Below are positions 37,121 through 45,690 of a stretch of 64,000 nucleotides of DNA, piece by piece. The position numbers and the translations under genes are program-made. The notes beneath the pieces are model-generated. The model made no database searches, had not been told where the DNA came from, and saw nothing but the letters and a program-made list of their open reading frames with translations. The DNA is from Paracoccus sediminilitoris. GTDB taxonomy: Bacteria > Pseudomonadota > Alphaproteobacteria > Rhodobacterales > Rhodobacteraceae. Each line of letters starts with the position of its first letter. The stretch's first letter is position 1. Where the stretch lies: contig NZ_QJPK01000001.1 in the NCBI RefSeq assembly GCF_003259195.1, positions 248,001 through 312,000 on the forward strand, given 5' to 3'.

Positions 37121-37810
37121 ATGCAGGAAGGCAAGTCCACTAACAACGCGGAAGACGCGACTGGATTGGCCATCATCAAATCGGGAATTTCTCCCTCTGC
37201 ACGACATCCACGCAGTTTGTCGGACAAGGTTGAGATCGAACGTCGCAAACAAATGCTGGCTATGCCTCACATGCTGCCTTTGAACGCATTCGTCGTGGAC
37301 CTACGCAGGGACGGTCGAGGCTTCGTTCCGGACTTCGACCCACTGGACGGAGGTGCAGAAGCACGCATCCTGTTCCTTCTCGAGAAGCCCGGGCCCAAGA
37401 CCGACCCGCGGAAGGGTGGATCGGGTTTCGTGTCTCGTGACAACAACGATGCAACCGCCGAGGCGATCTTCCGCTTCATGGCGATCGCTGGTCTACGCCG
37501 AGAGGATACCGTGATCTGGAACACCGTTCCCTGGTGGGACCAGACCATCAGCATCAAGAGCGCTGCTTGGAAGGAGGGGCTTGAGCACCTTCATGACCTC
37601 ACGCGGATTTTGCCCAACCTTAGGTCCGTAGTCCTCGTAGGCGCCAAGGCTGGCCGTGCCGGGTCCTTCTTCGAAGAACAAGGCTACAGGGTATGGTATT
37701 CGGCTCATCCCTCTGGGCGTGTCCGGGCTGCCTATCCCGCACTCTACCAAGCGATCCCCAAGGTTTGGAAGGAAGCCGCAAACAACGTCGGCGCACCCAC
37801 CGGCAAATGA
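37121..37810 (+). CDS. uracil-DNA glycosylase superfamily-like protein
   Basis: 229 residues. The segment ILFLLEKPGPKTD, then SRDNNDATAEAIFRF, VIWNTVPWWD, VVLVGAKAG and YSAHPSGR follow the order of UDG-superfamily landmarks: a first-motif loop with Pro, the conserved Asn-x-x-Pro (NTVPW), and a late His-Pro-Ser leucine-loop motif. Such enzymes remove damaged or modified bases. It could be a repair enzyme or a glycosylase acting on modified phage DNA. GGGAG precedes the ATG by 6 bases. It is the last island gene before attR. Confidence 0.72.
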   Translation: MQEGKSTNNAEDATGLAIIKSGISPSARHPRSLSDKVEIERRKQMLAMPHMLPLNAFVVDLRRDGRGFVPDFDPLDGGAEARILFLLEKPGPKTDPRKGGSGFVSRDNNDATAEAIFRFMAIAGLRREDTVIWNTVPWWDQTISIKSAAWKEGLEHLHDLTRILPNLRSVVLVGAKAGRAGSFFEEQGYRVWYSAHPSGRVRAAYPALYQAIPKVWKEAANNVGAPTGK

Positions 37811-38088
37811 GACGCAGGTAGTCGTCGAGTTGCTCGTCCTCGCCGCTTATCAGAATTCCAACGCGGTCCCGGCTCGGGCCACGGCAATACTCGGGTATAC
37901 TCGCGCTATCTGACCTCGGCGAGCACGTGTCGGCACGAATCACTTTTCACATCGGCTTGGCAGATAGGCGGGCCAGCCAAGGAACAGCAGCCAGTTTCTT
38001 TTGACGTAAGGTCATCTTGGGGTCATAACCGGTATCAGAATGGCCATCATAAAAAACGCTAAGCCATTGAAATTTATAAATACACAGG

Positions 38089-38117
38089 GAGTTCAATTCT
38101 CTCTCACAGCACCAGTT
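38089..38117 (+). repeat. attR: right attachment site
   Basis: A 29-bp copy of the tRNA-Thr 3' end (17304-17332) with one mismatch. No other part of the tRNA is present here, so it is a duplicated attachment core and not a second tRNA. It marks the right end of the island. Confidence 0.88.
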
Positions 38118-38181
38118 TTTCCCACGAAACTGATCTGACCCAAGCTGCGGATTTCTGCGGTTTTTTTATGTTTGATACGGA

Positions 38182-38211
38182 AAAGGCGGGCTGGTTTCCC
38201 GGCCCGCCTTT
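38182..38211. terminator. intrinsic terminator of the TRAP transporter operon
   Basis: A perfect 10-bp stem (38182-38191 with 38202-38211) with a 10-base loop lies just past the stop of the TRAP permease. On the minus strand the stem ends in CCTTTT, giving the expected U run. Confidence 0.8.
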
Positions 38212-38238
38212 CATCATGTCAATCGCTATCCGATCCGG

Positions 38239-40416
38239 TCAATCCGCGCGGCCCTTTGCCAGCGCGGATGGCGTCACCATCTTGCGCTGCCACAGGAACA
38301 GCGCCACCGCGACGGCCAGTCCGGCCACATCGCTGGCCCATCCGACGGCGATCATCGACAGCGCGGCCCCGATCAGCACGATCCGCATCCATCCGGCGGC
38401 ATGGCCGAAGAAATAGCCGATCACCCCAGCCGACAGCAGGAACATCCCCAGAAGCGCGGTCATGGTGGCGTGGACGATGTCCAGAGTCTCGCCCTGCATC
38501 AGCAACTCGTGCGACCCGAAGAACATGAAGGGCACGATGAAGGCGGCAAGGCCCAACTTGAACGCCTCGACCGAGGTCTTCATCGGGTCCGACCCCGCAA
38601 GCCCCGCACCCGCATAGGCGGCCAGCGCGACGGGCGGCGTGATGGCCGACATGACGGCATAGTAGAAGACGAAGAAATGCGCGACCAGCACTGGCACGCC
38701 CAGCTGGATCAGACCCGGCGCCACGACCGCCGCAGCCACCGCATAGGCCGCCGTCGTGGGCATGCCCATCCCCAGGATGATCGAGATGCACATCGCAAAG
38801 AACATCGCCAGCAACTGGTTCTGATCGGCAATCGTCAGCAGCAGCGCCGAAAAGCGCGCCCCCACCCCGGTCAGCGCGATGACGCCCACGATGACACCGG
38901 CGGCGGCACAGACGGCGACCATCTGGATCGACATCTTGGCGCCCATGTCCAGCGCCTTGAAGATCTGGCGCGGGCCCATCTTGTGGGGCGTCAGCCAGCT
39001 GACCATCGCGGCTGCGGCCATGCCCATCGCCCCCGCCCGGATCACCGAATAGCCCGCAAACAGGGTATAGATCAGGATGATGATCGGCAAAAACAGGTAG
39101 ACCTGCTTGATCAGGTCACCGAAACGCGGCAGTTCCGACCGCGGCAGGCCCTTCATGTCCAGCTTCAGCGCCTGAAGATCGACCATGAAATAGACCGACA
39201 CGAAATAAAGCAGCGCAGGAATGATCGCGGCGATGACGATGTCGGTATAGGGAATGCCCGTGACCTCGGCCATGATGAAGGCGCCCGCGCCCATGATCGG
39301 CGGCAGGATCTGCCCGCCCGAGGAGGCCGTCGCCTCGATTGCGGCCGATGATTTGGGGGAATAGCCGACCTTCTTCATCAGCGGGATGGTCAGCGATCCG
39401 GTCGACACGACGTTGCCCGCCGAGGTGCCGTTGATCATGCCCATCAGGCCGGATGCAAAGACCGCGACCTTGGCCGGACCGCCGCGCGCCTGGCCGGCGC
39501 AGGCAAAGGCGAAGTTCACGAAATAATCGCCCACGCGCGAAGCCTGCAGGAAAGCCGCAAAGACGATGAACAGGATGATATAGGTCGAACTGACCGCGAT
39601 CGGGTCGCCCAGCACGCCTTGGTCGGTAAAGATATAGGTGAAGAACCGCGTCGCCGTATAGCCACGATGGTTCAGGAAACCGGGCAGCCAAGGCCCAAGG
39701 AAGCTGTAGGCAATGAAGACGCCGACGATGGCCACCAGCGCCAGCCCCGTCAGGCGGCGCGTCAGTTCCAGGATCAGCATCACGCCCGTAACGGCCGCCC
39801 ACAGATCGCCCGGCTGCGCCATGCCCGTGCCCGCCCGCATCCGCAAGGCGCCGACGACGAACAAGATATAGCCAAGGACCGCGACCGAGGCGAAGCACAG
39901 CAGCAGGTCGCCCGCATAGATGCGCGCCCTGTCGCGCGACGAAAAGCGCCAGCCCGCGACGATGGCCGCGACCGTGCCGATCGCCAGCGGCAGGCCATAG
40001 GTGGCGAAACCGAAGGCCGGGGGACGGGCCACGCCGGCCACCCACCATGCCAGCCAGGCATAGGCGATGATGACGAAACCGTAGCCGATGCCAAGCGCAC
40101 CGACGCCCAGCAGCGCCAGTTCGACCGGGCCGCGCTTGGCGGCGGGGGCGGTTTCGTCGGTCTGGGTCAGGGCGGAATAGGTCAGGAAACCGATGACCAG
40201 GCCGCCGCAGACATGGATCATGCGATAGGCCCATGTCTCGAGCGGATAGACGACCATGACGGTCAGGTGAAAGACGGTATAGGCGGCGCAAAGAACGGCG
40301 ATGATCAGGCCCGCACGGGCGCGGGCGTCGCGCTGGTTTGGGGCCATCGGTTCGTCATCGACGCCTTGCGCGATGACGGGGCCGTTCTGCGCCATATGGG
40401 CATCAGGTGCGGACAT
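38239..40416 (-). CDS. TRAP transporter fused permease (4TM + 12TM)
   Basis: About 725 residues, almost entirely hydrophobic with many membrane helices. The small DctQ-like domain (first ~200 residues) is fused to a large DctM-like domain containing GMINGTSAGNVVSTGSLTIPLMKK and GMGMPTTAAYAVAAAVVAPGL, as in the TAXI class of TRAP transporters. It uses an ion gradient to import solutes delivered by the periplasmic receptor encoded upstream. ATG 40416 (MSAPDAHMAQ) is preferred because GAGG lies 8 bases upstream. The substrate is unknown. Confidence 0.95.
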   Translation of the reverse strand: MSAPDAHMAQNGPVIAQGVDDEPMAPNQRDARARAGLIIAVLCAAYTVFHLTVMVVYPLETWAYRMIHVCGGLVIGFLTYSALTQTDETAPAAKRGPVELALLGVGALGIGYGFVIIAYAWLAWWVAGVARPPAFGFATYGLPLAIGTVAAIVAGWRFSSRDRARIYAGDLLLCFASVAVLGYILFVVGALRMRAGTGMAQPGDLWAAVTGVMLILELTRRLTGLALVAIVGVFIAYSFLGPWLPGFLNHRGYTATRFFTYIFTDQGVLGDPIAVSSTYIILFIVFAAFLQASRVGDYFVNFAFACAGQARGGPAKVAVFASGLMGMINGTSAGNVVSTGSLTIPLMKKVGYSPKSSAAIEATASSGGQILPPIMGAGAFIMAEVTGIPYTDIVIAAIIPALLYFVSVYFMVDLQALKLDMKGLPRSELPRFGDLIKQVYLFLPIIILIYTLFAGYSVIRAGAMGMAAAAMVSWLTPHKMGPRQIFKALDMGAKMSIQMVAVCAAAGVIVGVIALTGVGARFSALLLTIADQNQLLAMFFAMCISIILGMGMPTTAAYAVAAAVVAPGLIQLGVPVLVAHFFVFYYAVMSAITPPVALAAYAGAGLAGSDPMKTSVEAFKLGLAAFIVPFMFFGSHELLMQGETLDIVHATMTALLGMFLLSAGVIGYFFGHAAGWMRIVLIGAALSMIAVGWASDVAGLAVAVALFLWQRKMVTPSALAKGRAD

Positions 40417-40527
40417 GGGGAAACCTCGGGTCCGGCGGACGGCGAGATCAAGCCCCGCGGCCGCTCCGGAATGGGGGGGAAGGGAAAGGTGCCCCGACGC
40501 CATCTGCGGGCGTCGGGGCGGCGGGCA

Positions 40528-41505
40528 TCAGCCGCGCAGGTCGTCGGTGATCTCGATCCCCTTTTCGTCAAAATACTTCACCGCGCCGGGGTGGAACGGC
40601 AGGAAGGTGTTCTTGTCGGCGTTTTCCGGCAGCGTCTCGGCGGATGTTGCGTGGATCTGCATCATCGCCGCGTTGTCCTCCATCACCAGCTTGGTGATCT
40701 CATAGGCCAGGCTCTCGGGCATGTCGGCATGGGCGATGGCAAAGTTCCACATCGCGACGGTGCCGTGACCTTCGGGGAAGCCCTGATACATGCCGCCATC
40801 GACCTCGAAGGCTGCGACTTCGGGCATCGCCTCCAGGATCTTGCTGCGCTGTTCCTCGGTGAAGCCAAAGATGTTGACCTCGTTTTCCGCGGCGATCTGG
40901 GCGAAGGCGGAAATCGGAACGCCGGCGGCAAAGGCGAAGGCGTCGATCAGGCCGTCCTTGACCTGGCCCGTCGCGTCATTCGCGCCCGAGAAGCTGATGG
41001 TGGGTTCCACGCCCAGCACCTCGAAGAAACGCGGCCAATAGGTCGCCGCCGTGCCGCCTGCGGGGCCGACCGAAACGCGCTTGCCGTCCATGTCCGCGAC
41101 ATCGGCCACGCCCGAGGATTTCAGCGCCACCGCCTCGAACGGGGTCTGATACATCGGGAACAATGCGCGCATCGACGAATGCTCGACGCCCGGTGCCAGT
41201 TCGCTGTTGCCCGACCAGGCCTCGTATGCGGGGCCCATGGTAACCAGGCCGACCTGATGGTCGCCGGTTTCCACCAGCGTCGCGTTCTGGACCGGACCGC
41301 CCGTCACCTCGGCCGAGGCGTTGACGCCCAGCTTCTGGGTGATCAGGCCGGCCAGACCGGTGCCATAGATGAAATAGGTGCCGCCCTGGCTGGCCGTGCC
41401 GATCGTCAGGCTGGAGGGCCAGTCGGCACGGTCCTCTTGCGCGAAGGCGGGCTGCAGGGTCAGGGCGGTGGTGGCCGCAAGGGCGGCTGCTGTCAGGAAA
41501 CGCAT
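40528..41505 (-). CDS. TAXI-family TRAP transporter solute-binding protein
   Basis: 325 residues with a clear signal peptide (MRFLTAAALAATTALTLQPAFA, cut before QE). The mature part starts with LTIGTASQGGTYFIYGTGLAG, the hallmark of the TAXI receptor family, and contains VSVGPAGGTAATYWPRFFE. It binds the substrate in the periplasm and passes it to the fused permease encoded 111 bases downstream. ATG 41505 has GGGAGG about 7 bases upstream. Upstream DNA carries paired 13-bp repeats, suggesting control by the neighbouring two-component system. Confidence 0.95.
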   Translation of the reverse strand: MRFLTAAALAATTALTLQPAFAQEDRADWPSSLTIGTASQGGTYFIYGTGLAGLITQKLGVNASAEVTGGPVQNATLVETGDHQVGLVTMGPAYEAWSGNSELAPGVEHSSMRALFPMYQTPFEAVALKSSGVADVADMDGKRVSVGPAGGTAATYWPRFFEVLGVEPTISFSGANDATGQVKDGLIDAFAFAAGVPISAFAQIAAENEVNIFGFTEEQRSKILEAMPEVAAFEVDGGMYQGFPEGHGTVAMWNFAIAHADMPESLAYEITKLVMEDNAAMMQIHATSAETLPENADKNTFLPFHPGAVKYFDEKGIEITDDLRG

Positions 41506-41637
41506 CGAAATCCTCCCAGATTCTTGGCGAATGGCCGGGTGACCGGCCCATAAGACGTGCGAACAGCTAACGGGCGCCATGCCGTTCGCGCAATGCCGCC
41601 ATGCATCGTGCGCAGGATAAAATGCCGCATCCGGGGA

Positions 41638-41682
41638 CGCGATGGGTGGAAACGGTAACATCACGCCCGCGCGATGGGTGGA
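41638..41682. promoter_or_regulatory. paired 13-bp direct repeats, candidate upstream activator sites
   Basis: CGCGATGGGTGGA occurs at 41638-41650 and again, identically, at 41670-41682; the starts are 32 bases apart (about three helical turns). The pair lies about 130-180 bases upstream of the TAXI receptor start, where a sigma-54 activator such as the adjacent DctD-like protein would bind. No good -24/-12 promoter could be read between it and the gene. Confidence 0.55.
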
Positions 41683-41694
41683 TTTCCTCCCACG

Positions 41695-43038
41695 TCACGG
41701 ATCGCCATCGACATAATGGGTCTTGTCGATCCGGTATTTCTGCATCTTTTCATACAGCGATTTGCGCGACAGCCCCAAGGATTCATAGACCGGCTTCAGC
41801 CGCCCCCCATGCGCCGCCAGCGTCGCCACAATCACATCGCGTTCGAACATCGCGACCCGGTGGGCCAGCCGCATCTGGTCGGGGCTGCGATCTTCGGCGG
41901 GTTGCAGGGCGATGCCAAGCGCGTGCCGATCGGCGGCGTTGCGCAATTCGCGAACATTGCCAGGCCAGGGACGCTCGACGATTTCGGCCAGCAGGTTCGG
42001 GGGGACGGCGACGGCGGGGCGGCGGTGGCGGGCGGCGGCTTCCTGCACCAGCTTGATGAACAGCAGCTGGATATCCTCGCGCCGTGCCGACAGGGGCGGC
42101 ACGTTCAGCGTCACCACGTTCAGGCGATAAAGCAGGTCGGCGCGAAAGCGGCCCCGCGCGACCTCGTCGGCCAGGGGCTGGCGCGAGGTCGCGATGAAGC
42201 GCACGTCCAGCACCCGGTCCTCGTTCGACCCAAGGGGAGAGATGACGCGATCCTGCACCACTCGCAGCAGCTTGCCCTGCACGTCCAAGGGCATCGACCC
42301 GATCTCGTCCAGCAGGATGGTGCCGCCGCGGGCATGTTCGAACTTGCCATAGCGCGGGCGCAGCGCGCCGGGAAAGGCGCCGGCCTCATGGCCGAACAGC
42401 TCGCTCTCGATCAGCGAGGCCGGCAGCGAGGCGCAGTCGATGGCGATGAAGGGCTTGCCCGCACGGGGCGACAGGTCGTGCAGGGCGCGGGCGACGACCT
42501 CCTTGCCGGTGCCCGTCTCGCCCTCGATCAGCACGTCGGCCTCGGTCGGGCCGATGGTGCGCAACCGGCGGCGCAGGTCGATCATCACGTTCGACCGCCC
42601 CACCAGCCGGGTTTCCAGATCGTCCACCTGTCCCGCCGCTGCCCGCAGGACGCGGTTTTCCAGCACGACCCGGCGATAGCCCATGGCACGGGCGGCGATT
42701 TCCGCCAGCTGCTGGCCGTCAAAGGGCTTTTCGACAAAGTCATAGGCCCCCTCACGCATCGCCCTGACCGCCAGCTGGATGTCGCCATGCCCCGTCACCA
42801 GGATCACGGGGATGTCGGCATCGATGTCGCGGATGCGGCGCATCAGGGTCATGCCGTCCATGCCCGGCATGCGGATGTCGGTGATGACCACCCCGGCGAA
42901 CCCGAAACCCACGCGGTCCAGCGCGGATTGGGCATCGGCCACATCCTCGACCTGGAACCCTTCCAGGTCGAGGGCCTGGGCGGTGGACAGGCGCATGTCG
43001 GCCTCGTCGTCGATCAGCAGAATGCGGCCCGCGCTCAT
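41695..43038 (-). CDS. DctD-like sigma-54-type response regulator with variant GAFPGA loop
   Basis: 447 residues. The receiver domain has [10 protein letters not shown] and phospho-acceptor D54 (ITDIRMPG); the AAA+ domain has Walker A GETGTGKE (about 173-180) and Walker [10 protein letters not shown]; a Fis-type helix-turn-helix closes the protein ([18 protein letters not shown]). Such proteins activate sigma-54 promoters of dicarboxylate-type transporters. The sigma-54 contact loop, normally GAFTGA, reads GAFPGA (220-225). It overlaps the sensor kinase stop (ATGA) and faces the TAXI-TRAP genes, its likely targets. Confidence 0.92.
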   Translation of the reverse strand: MSAGRILLIDDEADMRLSTAQALDLEGFQVEDVADAQSALDRVGFGFAGVVITDIRMPGMDGMTLMRRIRDIDADIPVILVTGHGDIQLAVRAMREGAYDFVEKPFDGQQLAEIAARAMGYRRVVLENRVLRAAAGQVDDLETRLVGRSNVMIDLRRRLRTIGPTEADVLIEGETGTGKEVVARALHDLSPRAGKPFIAIDCASLPASLIESELFGHEAGAFPGALRPRYGKFEHARGGTILLDEIGSMPLDVQGKLLRVVQDRVISPLGSNEDRVLDVRFIATSRQPLADEVARGRFRADLLYRLNVVTLNVPPLSARREDIQLLFIKLVQEAAARHRRPAVAVPPNLLAEIVERPWPGNVRELRNAADRHALGIALQPAEDRSPDQMRLAHRVAMFERDVIVATLAAHGGRLKPVYESLGLSRKSLYEKMQKYRIDKTHYVDGDP

Positions 43039-44870
43039 GTCTTCTCCTGTTCCAAGGCGGGCAGGTCGATCACGAAACAGGCCCCCTGCCCGTCGCGCAC
43101 CAGCCGCAATTCTCCCCCGAAATCCTTGATGATGTTGAACGAGATCGACAACCCCAAGCCCAGCCCGCTACCGACGCCCTTGGTGGAAAAGAACGGGTCG
43201 AAGACGCGGTCGTCCAGCCCTTCGGGAACACCGGGGCCGTTGTCGCGGACGGTGACGCTGACCCGCCCCCCGCCCGCGCGCGCCGTGATGTCGATCCGCG
43301 CATCGGGCCGGTCGTCCAGCGCGTCCAGCGCATTCGACAGCAGGTTCACGATCACCTGCTGGAACCGCACCGGCCCGGCCATGACGCAAAGCGGCTGCGG
43401 CGGCAGATCCAAGTTCAGCGCCACCTGACGCTTGCCGATGCGCCAGGCGATCACCTCCAGCGCGTCGCGCATGACATCGTGCAGATCCACGGGGCGCAAC
43501 TGGGCGTTGGGCTTGCGGGCGAAATTGCGCAGGGTGCGACCGATTTCCGTCATGCGGTCGGTCAGGGACAGGATGCGGGCCAGGTTGGCGCGCGTGTCCT
43601 GGGGCCGGTCGCGGTCCAGATAGGTCACGGCATTGGCGGCGAAATTGCGCACCGCGCCCAAGGGCTGGTTCAGTTCATGCGACAGCGCCGCCGACATCTG
43701 GCCAAGGGCTGCCAGCTTGGCCGATTGCACCAGATGGCGTTGGGTGCGGCGCAACTCATCCTCGGTGGCGCGGCGTTCGGTGATCTCGGCGCTCAGGCGG
43801 TCGTTCAGCTGGGCCAGCTCGCGGGTTCGGGCCTTGACGCGCCCCTCCAGCTGGGCCTGCGCCTCGGCCTGGATCGACAGGCGTTCCCGCAGGCGGGCGC
43901 GACGCTGCATCCAGGCGATCACCCCCGCCAGCACCGCCCCCACGATCAACATCGCCGCCACAGCCCCCTGCAGCGCCTGCCGGCGGGCGGGGGCCGTGTC
44001 CAGCAGGACCTGCACCGTCCAGCCCGCCTCGGGCATGGTTTCCGACACGGACACGAATTCGCGCCGGTCGTCGCCCGCCTCCAGCCGCAGCATCTGGTGC
44101 CCGCTGACCCGGCCGGTCCGCGCCAGCGGCAGCATGTCCAGCGGCTCGTCGTCATAGCGCCGGGTGGCGGCGATCCGCGCGCGGGCCTGCGCCCCCAACG
44201 CCCCCAGCGACCGGAACTGCCAGTCGCGTCGGCTGGCCAGAAAGACGATGCCTTCGCTGTCGGTCACGATCATCTCGTATTCGGCGGCGCGCCAGCTGTC
44301 CTCGATGGCATCGACATCGACCTTCAGCGCCAGCACGCCAAGAATGCGCCCGCGGTCGCGTACCGGTGCCGCAAAGTAATAACCGCGCTTGCCCGAAGTC
44401 GTCCCAAGCGCAAAGAACTGCCCGCGCCCGCCTGCCAGCGCCTGCGTGAAATAGGGGCGATAGGCGAAACTTTGGCCGACGAAACTCAGGTCGCGGTCGA
44501 AATTGCTGGCCGCCACCGTCATGCCCTGCGCGTCCATGACATAGGCATCCGACAGCCCCATCAGCCGCGTGACATGGCGCAGATAGAGGTTCGCCGCCGC
44601 GACCTCGGCGGGGGCGGCATCGGGATGCAGGGCGTTCGACAGGACGGGTGCGCGCGCCAACAGGTCGGGCAGGCGTTCATAACGCGCCAATTCGCCGCGC
44701 AAGCCAGACACCGCCAGCCGCAGGATGTTCTCGCCCTGCGGGATGGTGGCCTTGATGTGCTGACCCGCCAGCCAGCTGCCGCCCTGCACCAGCAGCGCCC
44801 AGGCCAGAATCAGCGCCAGCCCCAGCGCCGCAAGCCCGCGCCGTCCCAGCCGAGTTGCGGCCTGCCCCAT
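43035..44870 (-). CDS. DctB-like sensor histidine kinase
   Basis: 611 residues. An N-terminal membrane helix (LAALGLALILAWALLV), a periplasmic double-Cache/PAS-like sensor (about 45-300), a second membrane helix (AVAAMLIVGAVLAGVIAWM) and a coiled coil lead to the HisKA domain with SHELNQPLGAVRNF, then the N, D/G1 and G2 boxes (NLLSNALDAL, DNGPGV, GSGLGLGLSI). It probably senses the substrate of the adjacent TRAP transporter and phosphorylates the DctD-like regulator. ATG 44870 (MGQAATRLGRRG) has AGGGGGG upstream; the longer open frame lies in non-coding-like sequence. Confidence 0.92.
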   Translation of the reverse strand: MGQAATRLGRRGLAALGLALILAWALLVQGGSWLAGQHIKATIPQGENILRLAVSGLRGELARYERLPDLLARAPVLSNALHPDAAPAEVAAANLYLRHVTRLMGLSDAYVMDAQGMTVAASNFDRDLSFVGQSFAYRPYFTQALAGGRGQFFALGTTSGKRGYYFAAPVRDRGRILGVLALKVDVDAIEDSWRAAEYEMIVTDSEGIVFLASRRDWQFRSLGALGAQARARIAATRRYDDEPLDMLPLARTGRVSGHQMLRLEAGDDRREFVSVSETMPEAGWTVQVLLDTAPARRQALQGAVAAMLIVGAVLAGVIAWMQRRARLRERLSIQAEAQAQLEGRVKARTRELAQLNDRLSAEITERRATEDELRRTQRHLVQSAKLAALGQMSAALSHELNQPLGAVRNFAANAVTYLDRDRPQDTRANLARILSLTDRMTEIGRTLRNFARKPNAQLRPVDLHDVMRDALEVIAWRIGKRQVALNLDLPPQPLCVMAGPVRFQQVIVNLLSNALDALDDRPDARIDITARAGGGRVSVTVRDNGPGVPEGLDDRVFDPFFSTKGVGSGLGLGLSISFNIIKDFGGELRLVRDGQGACFVIDLPALEQEKT

Positions 44871-44994
44871 GATCCCCCCTGCCGCCCTTGCATGCGCGGG
44901 CCATCTTTGTGCGGCGGGCGGGCGGGGGCAAGCCCCGGTCTTGTCACAGGGAACGGCGCGTGGAACATCTGAGGGGCAACAACAAGGCCGCGCC

Positions 44995-45627
44995 ATGACC
45001 CAGACCACCACCCTGCCCGACCTGCTGGACCGACTTGCCGAACTGGCCCGGTCTGACCGACGCCAGCTTGTGGCACTGGTCGGGCCTCCGGGTGCGGGCA
45101 AAAGCCATGTCTCGGATGCCTTGGCGGCGGGACTGGCCGAACGGGTGCCGGGGCGGGCGGCCATCTTGCCGATGGACGGCTATCACCTGGATGACGGGCT
45201 GTTGGCAGCGCGGGGCGACCTGGCGCGCAAGGGGGCGCCCCATACCTTCGATCTGGACGGGTTTTCGGTCATGCTGGACAGGCTGGCCGCCGATGCCGGG
45301 CGGCCGGTGCTGGTGCCGGTCTTTGACCGCGCCTTGGAAATCTCACGCGCGGGGGCGCGTGAGATCGACCCGGCCGCGCGCCTGATCGTGGTCGAGGGCA
45401 ACTATCTGCTGCTGGACCGGCCGGGCTGGCGCGACCTGTCGCGGCATTTCGCGCTGACGGTCTTTCTGCAGGTCCCGCAACCGGTTCTTCGCGACCGCCT
45501 GCTGGCCCGCTGGAAGGACCTGCCGCCCGAGGTGGCCCTGACCAAGGTCGAGGAGAACGACCTGCCGAACATGCGGCTTGTCTGCGCCGAAAGCCGTCCA
45601 GCCGATCTGGTCCTGGACAACATCTGA
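44995..45627 (+). CDS. P-loop nucleoside/sugar kinase family protein
   Basis: The 210-residue P-loop protein has Walker A GPPGAGKS (near residue 30), then PMDGYHLDDGLL and HTFDLDGF, a pattern of the phosphoribulokinase/uridine kinase/pantothenate kinase group, and LIVVEGNYLLLD near the middle. Proteins of this type include FrcK-like fructose kinases and uridine kinases; the substrate cannot be decided. ATG 44995 is chosen because AAGG lies 8 bases upstream. It is divergent from the sensor kinase gene and has no sugar-transport neighbours here. Confidence 0.85.
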   Translation: MTQTTTLPDLLDRLAELARSDRRQLVALVGPPGAGKSHVSDALAAGLAERVPGRAAILPMDGYHLDDGLLAARGDLARKGAPHTFDLDGFSVMLDRLAADAGRPVLVPVFDRALEISRAGAREIDPAARLIVVEGNYLLLDRPGWRDLSRHFALTVFLQVPQPVLRDRLLARWKDLPPEVALTKVEENDLPNMRLVCAESRPADLVLDNI

Positions 45628-45690
45628 AGACACGCCATCGGCAAAGGGCCGCCCCCGCCGGGAACGGCCTATCGCCATGGGTATCGGCGA

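Larger units (their letters stand above)
17304..38117. mobile_element. integrative genomic island in tRNA-Thr, about 20.8 kb
   Basis: The element is bounded by 29-bp direct repeats derived from the tRNA-Thr 3' end and carries a tyrosine integrase as its first gene. The cargo includes two helicase-nuclease type genes, a type I restriction system, HipBA, small regulators and a glycosylase-like gene, all accessory in nature. Several segments (about 27.0-27.9, 30.3-30.6 and 35.0-36.2 kb) are visibly more AT-rich than the flanking chromosome. No conjugation or phage structural genes are seen, so it is probably non-self-transmissible or a remnant. Confidence 0.85.

Noticed and set aside
38089-38117. 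A second tRNA gene
   Set aside because: Only the T arm and acceptor strand are present; it is the att copy of tRNA-Thr.
38143-38167. Terminator at the CTGCGG...CTGCGG run followed by Ts
   Set aside because: The two halves are direct repeats, not inverted, so no hairpin forms.
41506-41694. A sigma-54 -24/-12 promoter before the TAXI receptor gene
   Set aside because: The best GG...GC pairs are spaced 7 or 9 bases instead of 10, so none meets the consensus.
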